Origin: Geothrix sp. PMB-07 | GTDB lineage: Bacteria; Acidobacteriota; Holophagae; Holophagales; Holophagaceae | NCBI RefSeq assembly: GCF_030758935.1 | Contig: NZ_CP132333.1 | Location: 3,038,992 to 3,102,991 of the forward strand | Reading direction: 5' to 3' | DNA length: 64,000 nucleotides | In this document: positions 7,712 to 16,245 of the stretch, piece by piece | Numbering within the stretch: the stretch's first letter is position 1 | Layout of the letters: the number at the start of each line of letters is the position of its first letter | Made by a program: the position numbers and the translations under genes | The notes under the pieces: generated by a model | The model's database searches: none | The model's input: the letters and a program-made list of their open reading frames with translations, nothing else | What the model was told of the DNA's origin: nothing

Positions 7712-9892
7712 ATGTCTCTTTCCGTGCCCGATTTCTACAGGTCCTTGGCGGATCGTGTCGCCACCACCCTGGCGGACAAGGACCTGGACCACAAGATCCT
7801 CATCCAGGTGGGTTCAGCCACCTGCGAGCATGCCGCCGGATCCCAGGTGGTGGCCGAGGAGTTCGCGCGGCACATCCGCGCTTCGGGCCGCAAGGACATC
7901 GTCGTTCACCGCACGGGTTGCACGGGGCGCTGCTCCCGGGAACCCATCGTGGGCATCCAGGTGCCGGACCAGATCCCTGTGAAATACGAACGGGTGAACC
8001 GCGACCTGGTGCACCGCATCTTCACCGAGCACATCCAGAGCCAGGCGCCGGTGGTGAAGCACATCCTCGACCACACCGGCGAGGCCCTACCCGAACGCGA
8101 GTTCATGTTCTGCGAAGGCAGCCGCTGCAAGGGTCCTGGCGCCGGGCTACGCGAGCGCTTCCAGGCCTTGCTGGAGACCCGTGGCATCGAGCCCAGCCGC
8201 GTACGCGTGGCCGCCGCCAGCTGTTTTGGCGCCTGCGGATTGTCCGAGGGAGTCCCTGCCGCGTTCGTCCTGGCCCGACCCGAGAAGGTGCTCTACCAGA
8301 TCGCGACCGAGGAGGATCTGACCGCCCTGCTCGAGAGCCACATCCTCGAAGGCAAGGTGGTGGAGCGCCTGAAGGCCAAGCAGGAGCCCATCGCCCTGGA
8401 GTTCCTGGAACGCTATGGCGATGTCGCCTTCTTCAACCGCCAGAGCCGCATCGCCCTGCGCAACGCGGGCGTGGTGGATCCCGAAAGCCTGGAGGAATAC
8501 GTCGGCTTCGACGGGTTCAAGGCCCTCGCCGAGGTGCTCACCCGCCAGAGCCCGGACTGGGTCATCTCCGAGCTGACCAAGGCCCGGCTGCGGGGCCGCG
8601 GCGGAGGCGGCTTCACCACGGGCGCCAAGTGGGCCCTGGCCCGCAAACAGGCGGACACCACCCGCTACATCATCTGCAACGGTGACGAGGGCGACCCCGG
8701 CGCGTTCATGGACCGCTCCATGTTGGAGAGCGATCCCTTCAACATCGTCGAGGGCATGATCATCGGTGGCCACACCATCGGCGCCCAGAAGGGCTTCTTC
8801 TACATCCGGGCCGAATACCCGCTGGCCATCAAGCGCATCCAGCTGGCCATCGACATCTGCCGGCAGAACGGCCTGCTGGGCACCAACATCATGGGCTCGG
8901 GCTTCGACTTCGACCTGGAGATCCGCCTGGGTGCTGGGGCCTTTGTCTGCGGCGAGGAGACGGCCCTCATCCGCTCCATCGAGGGCGAGCGTGGCCAGCC
9001 CAAGGTGCGGCCCCCCTACCCCACCGACCGCGGTCTATGGGGCCATCCCACCGTCATCAACAACGTGGAGACCTTCGCCAACATCTCGGCCATCCTGCGC
9101 TTCAGTGGCGACTGGTATGCCCGCATCGGCACCGAGAAGAGCGGCGGCACCAAAGTCTTCGCCCTGGCCGGCAAGGTCAAGCACACGGGCCTGGTGGAAG
9201 TGCCCCTGGGCACCACGCTCTCCCGCGTGGTCAACGAGATCGGCGGCGGCGTCTCCGGCGGCAAGGCCCTCAAGGCCATCCAGACCGGCGGCCCTGCGGG
9301 CGGCTTCATTCCCGCCTCCATGCAGGACATGGAAGTGGACTTCGAGCCCCTGCAGAAGGCGGGCTCGATCATGGGCTCGGGCGGCATGATCGTCCTCAGC
9401 GAGGACGACTGCATGGTCGACATCGCCAAGTTCTACATGGCCTTCAGCCAGGAGGAGAGCTGCGGCAAGTGCACGCCCTGCCGCGAGGGCACCACGCGCA
9501 TCCTGGAGATCCTGGAGCGCATCACCCAGGGCAAGGGCGAGCTGGAGGACCTGGACAAGCTGCACCGCCTGTCCCGGCTCTGCCAGCGCACCAGCCTCTG
9601 CGGCCTGGGCCGCGCCGCACCGAATCCGGTGCTCAGCAGCCTCAAGCACTTCCGTGAGGAGTTCCTGGCCCACATCCAGGACAAGCACTGTCCGGCGAAG
9701 AAGTGTGTGGCCCTGATCCGCTACGAGATCAACGCGGAGAAGTGCATCGGCTGCACCATCTGCGGCCGCAACTGCCCGGTGGAGTGCATCAGCGGCGCCC
9801 GCAAAGAGGCCCATGTCATCAACCAGGACGTGTGCATCAAGTGCGGGAACTGTTTCGACGTCTGCAAGTTCGCTGCGATTGATCGGGTGTAG
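7712..9892 (+). CDS. hydB: NADH-linked [FeFe] hydrogenase subunit HydB (NuoF-like, extra N-terminal [2Fe-2S] domain)
   Basis: A 726-residue flavin/iron-sulfur subunit that passes electrons between NAD(P)H and the HydA subunit. Domains in order: a thioredoxin-like [2Fe-2S] domain (Cys38, Cys70, Cys74), a second one (Cys134, Cys139, Cys171, Cys175), the NuoF core with the FMN loop RGRGGGGF near 294 and NADH-site GDEGDPGAFMD near 324, an SLBB region, the N3-type [4Fe-4S] motif Cys584-Cys587-Cys590 plus a Cys near 630, and two C-terminal [4Fe-4S] ferredoxin motifs (from Cys678 and Cys708). The Thermotoga enzyme is about 100 residues shorter, with one N-terminal thioredoxin-like domain. The first domain here seems to have only one of the usual first-pair cysteines. 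Confidence 0.93.
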   Translation: MSLSVPDFYRSLADRVATTLADKDLDHKILIQVGSATCEHAAGSQVVAEEFARHIRASGRKDIVVHRTGCTGRCSREPIVGIQVPDQIPVKYERVNRDLVHRIFTEHIQSQAPVVKHILDHTGEALPEREFMFCEGSRCKGPGAGLRERFQALLETRGIEPSRVRVAAASCFGACGLSEGVPAAFVLARPEKVLYQIATEEDLTALLESHILEGKVVERLKAKQEPIALEFLERYGDVAFFNRQSRIALRNAGVVDPESLEEYVGFDGFKALAEVLTRQSPDWVISELTKARLRGRGGGGFTTGAKWALARKQADTTRYIICNGDEGDPGAFMDRSMLESDPFNIVEGMIIGGHTIGAQKGFFYIRAEYPLAIKRIQLAIDICRQNGLLGTNIMGSGFDFDLEIRLGAGAFVCGEETALIRSIEGERGQPKVRPPYPTDRGLWGHPTVINNVETFANISAILRFSGDWYARIGTEKSGGTKVFALAGKVKHTGLVEVPLGTTLSRVVNEIGGGVSGGKALKAIQTGGPAGGFIPASMQDMEVDFEPLQKAGSIMGSGGMIVLSEDDCMVDIAKFYMAFSQEESCGKCTPCREGTTRILEILERITQGKGELEDLDKLHRLSRLCQRTSLCGLGRAAPNPVLSSLKHFREEFLAHIQDKHCPAKKCVALIRYEINAEKCIGCTICGRNCPVECISGARKEAHVINQDVCIKCGNCFDVCKFAAIDRV

Positions 9893-9901
9893 GAGCTTGC
9901 C

Positions 9902-11665
9902 ATGTCCCAGATGATCAGCCTCAAGATCGACGGCGAAACCATCCTGGTGCCCGAGGGCACCACCGTCATGGATGCCGCTGAGCAGATCGGCATCCACATC
10001 CCCCGCCTCTGCTACCACCCGGACCTCAGCCTGGAAGGCAACTGCCGAGTGTGCGTGGTCGCGGTGGAAGGCTTCGACCATGGCCTGGCCTCCTGCGCCA
10101 CCAAGGCCTGGGAAGGCATGGAAGTGCAGACCAACAGCCCCATGATCCGCCAGGCCCGCCGCGACATCGTGGAGCTGCTGCTGGACAACCACCCGAAGGA
10201 TTGCCAGACCTGCGACCGCGACGGCAACTGTGAGCTGCAGAACCTCTCGTACCGCATGGGGGTGCGCGAGCGCCACTTCGAGGGCAAGCGCAAGCAGTTC
10301 CCCATCGACAACACCAGCGCCTCCGTGGTGCGGAACGCCGAGAAATGCATCCTTTGCGGCCGCTGCATCCGCGTGTGCGGCGAGGTGCAGGGCGTGTTCA
10401 ACCTGAGCCAGCACGGCCGCGGATTCCACACGGTGGTGGGCCCGGCCAACCTGGCCCCCATGGATGAGAGCACCTGCATCCAGTGCGGCCAGTGTGTGAG
10501 CGTCTGCCCCACGGCCGCCTTCATCGAAAAGGACGGCACCGAGAAGGTGTGGAAGGCCCTGGGCTACCGGCGCAGTGAAAAGCACGTGGTGGTCACCACC
10601 GCCCCAGCCATCCGCGCGGCCCTGGGCGAGGCCTTCGGCCTGCCTGTGGGCACGCCGGTCACCGGCAAGATGGTCACGGCCCTGCGCCGCATGGGCTTCG
10701 ACGCCATCTTCGATGTGAACTTCAGCGCCGACCTCACCATCATGGAAGAGGCCCACGAGCTGTTGCACCGCCTGGAGAATGGCGGCCCCCTGCCCCTGCT
10801 GACCTCCTGCAGCCCCGGCTGGGTGAGTTTCCTGGAGAAGTTCTATCCAGAACTCATCCCCCACATGTCGAGCTGCAAGAGCCCGATGCAGATGCAGTCG
10901 ACGCTCATCAAGACCTACTACGCCCAGCAGAAGGGCATCGACCCCAAGGACATCTACGTCGTCTCCGTCATGCCCTGCGTGGCCAAGAAATTCGAGGCTG
11001 CGCGGCCTGAACACGTGGTGGATGGCTTGCCCACCACGGATGCGGTCATCACCACCCGCGAGCTGGCGCAGATGATCAAATCCTACGGCATCGATTTCCT
11101 CAAGCTGCCCGACAGCGAGTTCGACCACCCGCTGGGCGCCTCCAGCGGTGCCGCCGACATCTTCGGCGCCACGGGCGGCGTGATGGAGGCGGCCCTGCGC
11201 ACGGCGGCCTTCAAACTCACGGGCCAGAACCTGGGCAACCTCGATCTCACCATGGTGCGCAGCGCCAACGGCCAGATCCGCGAGGCCTCCATCCACCTGG
11301 CTGGCAAGACCATCAACGTGGCCGTGGCCGATGGCCTCCAGAACGGCAAGATCCTGCTGGACGCCGTGAAGCGCGGCGAGAAGGATTACCACCTCATCGA
11401 AATCATGGCCTGCCCGGGCGGCTGCATCTGCGGCGGTGGCCAGCCGTACCCGCGCATGGGCACCTACACCCTGGATCGCGGCCTGCGCGCCGCCCGCGCC
11501 AAGGCCCTCTACGACATCGACGCGGCCAAGACCATCCGCTGCAGCCACGACAACCCCGATATCCAGAAGCTCTACGCCGATTTCCTCGGCGAGCCCCTGG
11601 GCCACAAGGCCCATGAGCTGCTCCACACGCACTACACCGCCCGCACGCCCCGGGGGATCCGATGA
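9902..11665 (+). CDS. hydA: [FeFe] hydrogenase catalytic subunit HydA
   Basis: A 587-residue catalytic subunit. The N-terminal electron relay comprises a plant-type [2Fe-2S] domain (Cys37, Cys48, Cys51, Cys64 region), a His-ligated [4Fe-4S] (His near 97, then Cys101, Cys104, Cys110) and two [4Fe-4S] clusters (from Cys149 and Cys192). The H-domain motifs are L1 TSCSPGW (301-307), L2 MPCVAKKFE (Cys359) and L3 MACPGGCICGGGQP (Cys504, Cys508). L1 has Ser304 where Clostridium CpI has the second of two adjacent cysteines. The gene sits nine bases after hydB with AGGAG before the ATG, and overlaps the next gene by four bases. The set HydA-HydB-HydC matches the trimeric, usually electron-bifurcating type. 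Confidence 0.95.
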   Translation: MSQMISLKIDGETILVPEGTTVMDAAEQIGIHIPRLCYHPDLSLEGNCRVCVVAVEGFDHGLASCATKAWEGMEVQTNSPMIRQARRDIVELLLDNHPKDCQTCDRDGNCELQNLSYRMGVRERHFEGKRKQFPIDNTSASVVRNAEKCILCGRCIRVCGEVQGVFNLSQHGRGFHTVVGPANLAPMDESTCIQCGQCVSVCPTAAFIEKDGTEKVWKALGYRRSEKHVVVTTAPAIRAALGEAFGLPVGTPVTGKMVTALRRMGFDAIFDVNFSADLTIMEEAHELLHRLENGGPLPLLTSCSPGWVSFLEKFYPELIPHMSSCKSPMQMQSTLIKTYYAQQKGIDPKDIYVVSVMPCVAKKFEAARPEHVVDGLPTTDAVITTRELAQMIKSYGIDFLKLPDSEFDHPLGASSGAADIFGATGGVMEAALRTAAFKLTGQNLGNLDLTMVRSANGQIREASIHLAGKTINVAVADGLQNGKILLDAVKRGEKDYHLIEIMACPGGCICGGGQPYPRMGTYTLDRGLRAARAKALYDIDAAKTIRCSHDNPDIQKLYADFLGEPLGHKAHELLHTHYTARTPRGIR

Positions 11666-12228
11666 GCGACTGCAGCCACTGCCACACCGACAACTGGGAA
11701 GAACTCGAGCGCAGCTACCGCGCCATGCTGCCCGAGGATGTCCTCGCCTTCATCGATGCCAACCGCACCAAGGAGCACAGCGAGAGCATGCTCATCGCCA
11801 CGCTCCACATGGTGCAGGGGCACTTCGGGCACCTCGGCCCTGGCCATCTGGAGGCCGTCGCCCAGCTCATGCAAGTGCCCCTCGCCAAGGTGACGGGCGT
11901 GGCCACCTTCTACCACTACTTCCGCCTGCAGCCCCGGGGCAGGTACCTCATCAACGTCTGCCTGGGCACCGCCTGCTACGTGAAGGGCGCCGAGAAAGTG
12001 GCCCAGAAGCTCATGGAAGAACTGGGCATCCACTTCGGCGAGACCAGCAAGGACGGCATCTTCAGCCTCGAGAGCACCCGCTGCGTCGGCACCTGCGGCC
12101 TCGCCCCCGTCGTGATGATCGGCGACGAGGTGCATGGGCCGCTCACCCCGAGCCAGGTGCCTAACCTGCTGGAGAGCTACCTGGCCCGCGCTGCGGAAGA
12201 CCTCGTGGCCGATCACACCGATCGCTGA
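11662..12228 (+). CDS. hydC: [FeFe] hydrogenase subunit HydC (NuoE-like [2Fe-2S])
   Basis: A 188-residue NuoE/24-kDa-type thioredoxin-fold protein. The [2Fe-2S] ligands are Cys100, Cys105, Cys141 and Cys145 in the family pattern CxxxxC...CxxxC. It pairs with HydB and HydA to form the trimeric enzyme that couples NAD(P)H and ferredoxin oxidation to hydrogen formation, or the reverse. The start overlaps the hydA stop (ATGA), indicating coupled translation. The subunit order B-A-C differs from the Thermotoga C-B-A order. An extra N-terminal CSHCH motif (Cys4, Cys7) is not part of the family core. The assignment is firm because of the context. Confidence 0.92.
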   Translation: MSDCSHCHTDNWEELERSYRAMLPEDVLAFIDANRTKEHSESMLIATLHMVQGHFGHLGPGHLEAVAQLMQVPLAKVTGVATFYHYFRLQPRGRYLINVCLGTACYVKGAEKVAQKLMEELGIHFGETSKDGIFSLESTRCVGTCGLAPVVMIGDEVHGPLTPSQVPNLLESYLARAAEDLVADHTDR

Positions 12229-12237
12229 AGGCGGGCC

Positions 12238-12663
12238 ATGGAAAACCCTCTTCGCGACGCCCAGATCGTCCGCGCGTTCCTCGACGCGACCATGGTTCCC
12301 GACCCCGTGGCGGCCTCGGCGTTCCTCGCGCCAGGGGCTTCCATCACCTTCACGGGAGGGCGTGCCTTCGAGCATGCGGCCGACATCGCCTCCTTCAATG
12401 CCCAGCGGTACCGATGGGTGAAGAAGCGTCAAACCCGCACGGACGTGGCGCCGGGCCAAGACACCACTGTGGTTTACAACACCGGCACCCTTTACGGCGA
12501 ATGGCCCGACGGCACGCCCTTCGAGGGCAACCGCTACATCGACCGGTTCGAAGTCCGGGACGGACTCATCATCAGCATGGAAGTCTGGAACGACAGCGCG
12601 GAGCGGCTGTTGACCCTGCACCGCATCCAGGCCTGTTCCGCAGCATCTGGCAAGGGGTTCTAA
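12238..12663 (+). CDS. SnoaL-like (NTF2-fold) protein
   Basis: A 141-residue protein with the cone-shaped NTF2/SnoaL fold signature: an N-terminal helical segment, a VVYNTGTLYGEWPDG strand region and a final region around RFEVRDGLIISMEVWNDS. Proteins of this type bind small ligands or act as ketosteroid-isomerase-like enzymes; no catalytic residue can be assigned with confidence. It begins nine bases after hydC and probably sits at the end of the same transcript, but nothing in the sequence ties it to hydrogenase function. Confidence 0.65.
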   Translation: MENPLRDAQIVRAFLDATMVPDPVAASAFLAPGASITFTGGRAFEHAADIASFNAQRYRWVKKRQTRTDVAPGQDTTVVYNTGTLYGEWPDGTPFEGNRYIDRFEVRDGLIISMEVWNDSAERLLTLHRIQACSAASGKGF

Positions 12664-12710
12664 ACTTCTGAGGCCAACCGGTAGCTCCGACCCGGATTCC
12701 AAAACGCATC

Positions 12711-12739
12711 TTGTTTTATACAATTGCTGTAAATAGGAT
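12711..12739 (+). promoter_or_regulatory. Candidate sigma-70 promoter upstream of the glycosidase gene
   Basis: An AT-rich island in an otherwise GC-rich region. TTGTTT at 12711-12716 and TAGGAT at 12734-12739 are separated by 17 bases, and the downstream gene starts at 12833. The match to consensus is partial (about 3/6 and 4/6), so this is a candidate only. Confidence 0.35.
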
Positions 12740-12832
12740 GGTAATAAAACTTGGCAAGGCTCTTCAAATGAATAACCCTGTTAGCTGATGCCCTTGGCCG
12801 TGGGTGGCTGCGCATCACAAGCGGGAGTGTTC

Positions 12833-15328
12833 ATGAAGCGCTTCACCCCTTCCCTGCTCCTGGCAGCGCTCCTTGGAGGCTCGCCGCTTCCGGGGCAAAC
12901 CGCCCGCGCACTCTCCACTGGAGGAAAACCCCAAGCTCCGCCGGAAGTGACGGATGAGGCCGGAAAAGCCATCCAGCAGGAGTTGTCCGAACCCTTCTGT
13001 TATTTCATGGTCCCCACGGATCAGCTGGGTTTCAAGAACGCGCCCAAGGCGACCATCGTGACCCACGATGGGGCCTTCGTCAGCCCCTACGGACAGCTGT
13101 CCTTCTTGGTCGGCGCGCCTGGCTCGGCACGGCCCGTCAACAAGCGGGTCAAGACGCTCCTGGACGGGCATCTCCCGGTGATCCAGTTCAGCTTCGATCG
13201 CGATGGGCTGCATTACGCCTTCGAGGCCTTCGCCACACCGGTCTCCCTGGATCCCAAGAACAACCTCATCACCTTCATCGCGTGCACCGTCAGCAATCCC
13301 GGCCCTAAGGCCCAAAAGGGGGTCATCCGCGCCCAGTTCGGAGACATCGCGCCGGAGATCTCGGTGGATCCCTTCTATGGCTGGGCGCGAGCCTATCGCC
13401 AGAACCTCAAGCAGGCGCTGGAGGCCCAGCGTTCCACCCGATGGCACACCAAGCGGTTCATGGATGAGGAAGCCTTCACCGCCGGACTCCAGAAGGCCGA
13501 ATGGACCGAGGGCCGAGGCCTGCTGGGTGGGCACCTGGTCTTCTCCGGCCCCGCCGTCGGCGCCCATCCCCACCGGTCCGACGGGGCCATCCAGCGGGCG
13601 GCGGTGGACTACACCTTCGAGCTCCCAGCCAAAGGGACTCGGACCTGGCGATTCAAGATGCCCGCGGTGCCCGTGTCGCTGGCCAAGGCCGGAGCCGTGC
13701 GGGAGGTCATGGAAGCTAGCCACGACGATTACCGGGCCCGCACGTTGGCCTACTGGAAGCGGGAGATCGCCCAGGCGGACCGCTTCATGGTGGCCGATCC
13801 CAAGGTCATGGACACCTTGAAAACCAGTCTCGTCAACGATCTGATCGCCAGCGAGCTCTCCGAGGAGGGCCACGTCTACCAGCGGGTCAACAAGCTGCAC
13901 TACAACTATTTCTGGATTCGCGACGCCAGCTATTTCGTGCGCACCTACGACATGCTGGGCATGCCCCTCATGGCCCGCCAGATGCTCGATTCATTCCTGG
14001 TCTGGCGGGATGGCAAGCCCGTGGCGTTCTTCGCCCCGGGGTCTCCCCAGCCGACGGGGGCCCGCCTCTCTGTCCAGGATGATTACTGGGGACAGGTGCT
14101 CTGGGCCTTCGGCGCGCACCTGCGGACCCAGCACGACCAGGCCCTGCTCGAACAGATCTACCCGCTGCTCGGCCCACACATCGAGGCCTTCGTCGCCAAG
14201 TGCGCGAAGGACCCCAGAGGACTATGGCCCGTGGCCGGTCCCTATGACAACGAGGCCATCAACGGCCACTACACCGGACACAGCTTCTGGGCTCTGCTGG
14301 GACTGAAATACGCGGTGTCCATGGCGCAGTCCATGGGCCGCGCTGACGATGCGGCCAAGTGGCAGAAGGTCCATGACGATTACTCCGCCAACTTCCTCAA
14401 GCAACTCCGGGAACTGGCCTCCCAGTCCGAGGGTTACATCCCGCCGGGCATGGATAAGGCCACCGACGGAAGCGACTGGGACAACGCCAGCGCCGGCCTC
14501 TACCCCTTCGAGGCCCTCGCCAAGGACGATCCCCTTGTCCGCAAGACCCTCGACATGGTCCGCGACTTCAACTACCGGGAAGGCGTCATCACCTACGGCG
14601 GCAACGCCTGGGTGGCCAAGCAGCGCAAGCGGGAGGGCAAGAAGGCCGCTGAAGGCACCCTGCACCACTACGAGATCTTCTCGGTCACCGAAGGCAACAC
14701 CATCCTGGGCGAGCAGCGGAAGGTCGTGGAGGATCTCTATTCGATCCTGGCCCACACCGGAAGCACCCACAGCGGTTTCGAATACGGCATTCCCGCCTGG
14801 ACCACCCGCGATCCAGGCGACAACTTCACCCCCCACGGGTGGTTCGCGGCCCGGTACCTGGCCCAGGTCCGGAACATGCTGGTTCGCGAGGAAGGACGAC
14901 AGGTCCACCTCGCCTCGGTGCTGGCCCCCAAGTGGGCGCAGCCCGGCCAGCAAGTCCGGGTCAGCGAAGCTCCCACCTTTTTCGGCCGCGTGTCCTACAC
15001 CCTGGACTGCCGCGCGGACGGCGCCACGCTGACCCTGGACAACCATTGGAAGCCCGGCGCCGGTCCGGAATCCCTGGTCCTTCACCTGCCCTGGTTCGCC
15101 AGGGTCACCTCCGCCACCATTGACGGGGTGCCGACTTCCCCTGCCTCGGGGGCGCTCGTCCTTCCGGCCGGGGTGCGCCAGGTGCAAATGACCTGGAGCC
15201 AGGCTGAGAAACCCAACCTCAGCTATGAGGAAGCCGTCCGCCTCTACCTGGAGAAGTACTACCGCCAGCCCGCGGGCGCCAACTACGACTTCCTGTTCCC
15301 GCAGCCCCAACCTGTTCCCACACCGTGA
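12833..15328 (+). CDS. Secreted six-hairpin-type glycosidase
   Basis: An 831-residue exported protein. The first 20 or so residues (MKRFTPSLLLAALLGGSPLPG) form a signal peptide, which decides the start at 12833 over an in-frame ATG at 12788. An N-terminal beta-rich domain (about 40-300) precedes an alpha/alpha-toroid region (about 330-680) with motifs such as YFWIRDASY, DDYWGQ and GPYDNEAINGHYTGHSFW, followed by a small C-terminal beta domain. The layout resembles glucoamylase-like or other inverting six-hairpin enzymes (GH15, GH63, GH78 relatives). Acidic residues in the WIRDAS and ITYGGN regions are plausible catalytic candidates, but I cannot assign a family. It likely acts on oligosaccharides in the periplasm or outside. 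Confidence 0.7.
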   Translation: MKRFTPSLLLAALLGGSPLPGQTARALSTGGKPQAPPEVTDEAGKAIQQELSEPFCYFMVPTDQLGFKNAPKATIVTHDGAFVSPYGQLSFLVGAPGSARPVNKRVKTLLDGHLPVIQFSFDRDGLHYAFEAFATPVSLDPKNNLITFIACTVSNPGPKAQKGVIRAQFGDIAPEISVDPFYGWARAYRQNLKQALEAQRSTRWHTKRFMDEEAFTAGLQKAEWTEGRGLLGGHLVFSGPAVGAHPHRSDGAIQRAAVDYTFELPAKGTRTWRFKMPAVPVSLAKAGAVREVMEASHDDYRARTLAYWKREIAQADRFMVADPKVMDTLKTSLVNDLIASELSEEGHVYQRVNKLHYNYFWIRDASYFVRTYDMLGMPLMARQMLDSFLVWRDGKPVAFFAPGSPQPTGARLSVQDDYWGQVLWAFGAHLRTQHDQALLEQIYPLLGPHIEAFVAKCAKDPRGLWPVAGPYDNEAINGHYTGHSFWALLGLKYAVSMAQSMGRADDAAKWQKVHDDYSANFLKQLRELASQSEGYIPPGMDKATDGSDWDNASAGLYPFEALAKDDPLVRKTLDMVRDFNYREGVITYGGNAWVAKQRKREGKKAAEGTLHHYEIFSVTEGNTILGEQRKVVEDLYSILAHTGSTHSGFEYGIPAWTTRDPGDNFTPHGWFAARYLAQVRNMLVREEGRQVHLASVLAPKWAQPGQQVRVSEAPTFFGRVSYTLDCRADGATLTLDNHWKPGAGPESLVLHLPWFARVTSATIDGVPTSPASGALVLPAGVRQVQMTWSQAEKPNLSYEEAVRLYLEKYYRQPAGANYDFLFPQPQPVPTP

Positions 15329-15340
15329 TCGCCACTGGTC

Positions 15341-16192
15341 TCAGATTTCTGAGGCCAGCCGGTAGATCTCGGAGGCGGAAACCCCCAGGTGCTTGGCCAG
15401 GGGTTTCACCGCCTCCCGCTGAGTCATGCCCCCTTCGCGGGCGGCCAGCAGGAAGGCCTTGGCCCAGTCCGGAAGCTCGAAGCCGTCGAAGTCCGCCTCC
15501 ACTTCCGTGACGATCCGCTTGGCGCTGGCCCCGGCCAGCACCAGCACCATTTCACCGCGATCCTCGCGGCCCAGCTGCACCTTCACCTGGGCGGGCGTGC
15601 CGCGGTACCAGGTTTCATGCAGTTTGGTCAGCTCCCGCCCCAGAGCGATCTCGCGGTCCGGCAGCAGATCTTCCAGATCCGACAGGGTTTCATGGATGCG
15701 ATGAGGCGTCTCGAAGACCACCACCGTTTCCTCCTCGGCACCCAGCTTCTTCAGCATGGTCTTCCGTGGTTCGCTGCGGTTGGGCAGGTAGCCCCAGAAG
15801 CTGAAGGCATGGCTGGGCAGGCCCGAAGCCACCACGGCCAGCAGCACCGCCGAAGCGCCGGGCAGCACGGTCACCTTGGCGCCCGCGGCGCGGGCCGCCC
15901 GGGCGATCTCGAACCCGGGATCGTTGATGCCCGGCATGCCCGCATCGCTGCAGTAGGCCACGGTGCGCCCCGACAGCAGCTCCAGTCCCAGGCGCTCGAA
16001 GGCGGCGGCGCTGGCGTGGTCATCGAAGCGCAGCAGGGGCTTGTCGATGCCCAGGTGCTTGAGCAGCCCGCCGGTGCGGCGGGTGTCCTCGCAGGCCACC
16101 AGATCGGCCGCGGCGAGGGCCTCCTTCGCGCGATCCGTGAGGTCGCCTAAATTGCCGATGGGGGTGGGGACGAGAATGAGATGGCCAGTCAT
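15341..16192 (-). CDS. rsmI: 16S rRNA (cytidine(1402)-2'-O)-methyltransferase RsmI
   Basis: A 283-residue SAM-dependent methyltransferase of the tetrapyrrole-methylase fold that 2'-O-methylates C1402 in the ribosomal decoding centre. Diagnostic sequence includes the N-terminal LVPTPIGNLGDLTDRA, ACEDTRRTGGLL, YCSDAGMPGINDPG and FETPHRI. A C-terminal extension has a helix-turn-helix-like segment (TQREAVKPLAKHLGVSASE) as in E. coli RsmI. The ATG at 16192 is chosen because the family N-terminus starts exactly there; a longer in-frame start upstream adds unrelated residues. It converges on the glycosidase gene with only 12 bases between the stops. Confidence 0.95.
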   Translation of the reverse strand: MTGHLILVPTPIGNLGDLTDRAKEALAAADLVACEDTRRTGGLLKHLGIDKPLLRFDDHASAAAFERLGLELLSGRTVAYCSDAGMPGINDPGFEIARAARAAGAKVTVLPGASAVLLAVVASGLPSHAFSFWGYLPNRSEPRKTMLKKLGAEEETVVVFETPHRIHETLSDLEDLLPDREIALGRELTKLHETWYRGTPAQVKVQLGREDRGEMVLVLAGASAKRIVTEVEADFDGFELPDWAKAFLLAAREGGMTQREAVKPLAKHLGVSASEIYRLASEI

Positions 16193-16245
16193 GATCCCCC
16201 CAGTCTGGCAGCCCTTGGTCGAACGCGGCATTCAGCGCACGAGAC

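Noticed and set aside
9035-11632. 865-codon open frame antisense to hydB/hydA
   Set aside because: It is a composition shadow of the GC-rich sense genes; His/Ala/Val-rich with no domain and no ribosome-binding site.
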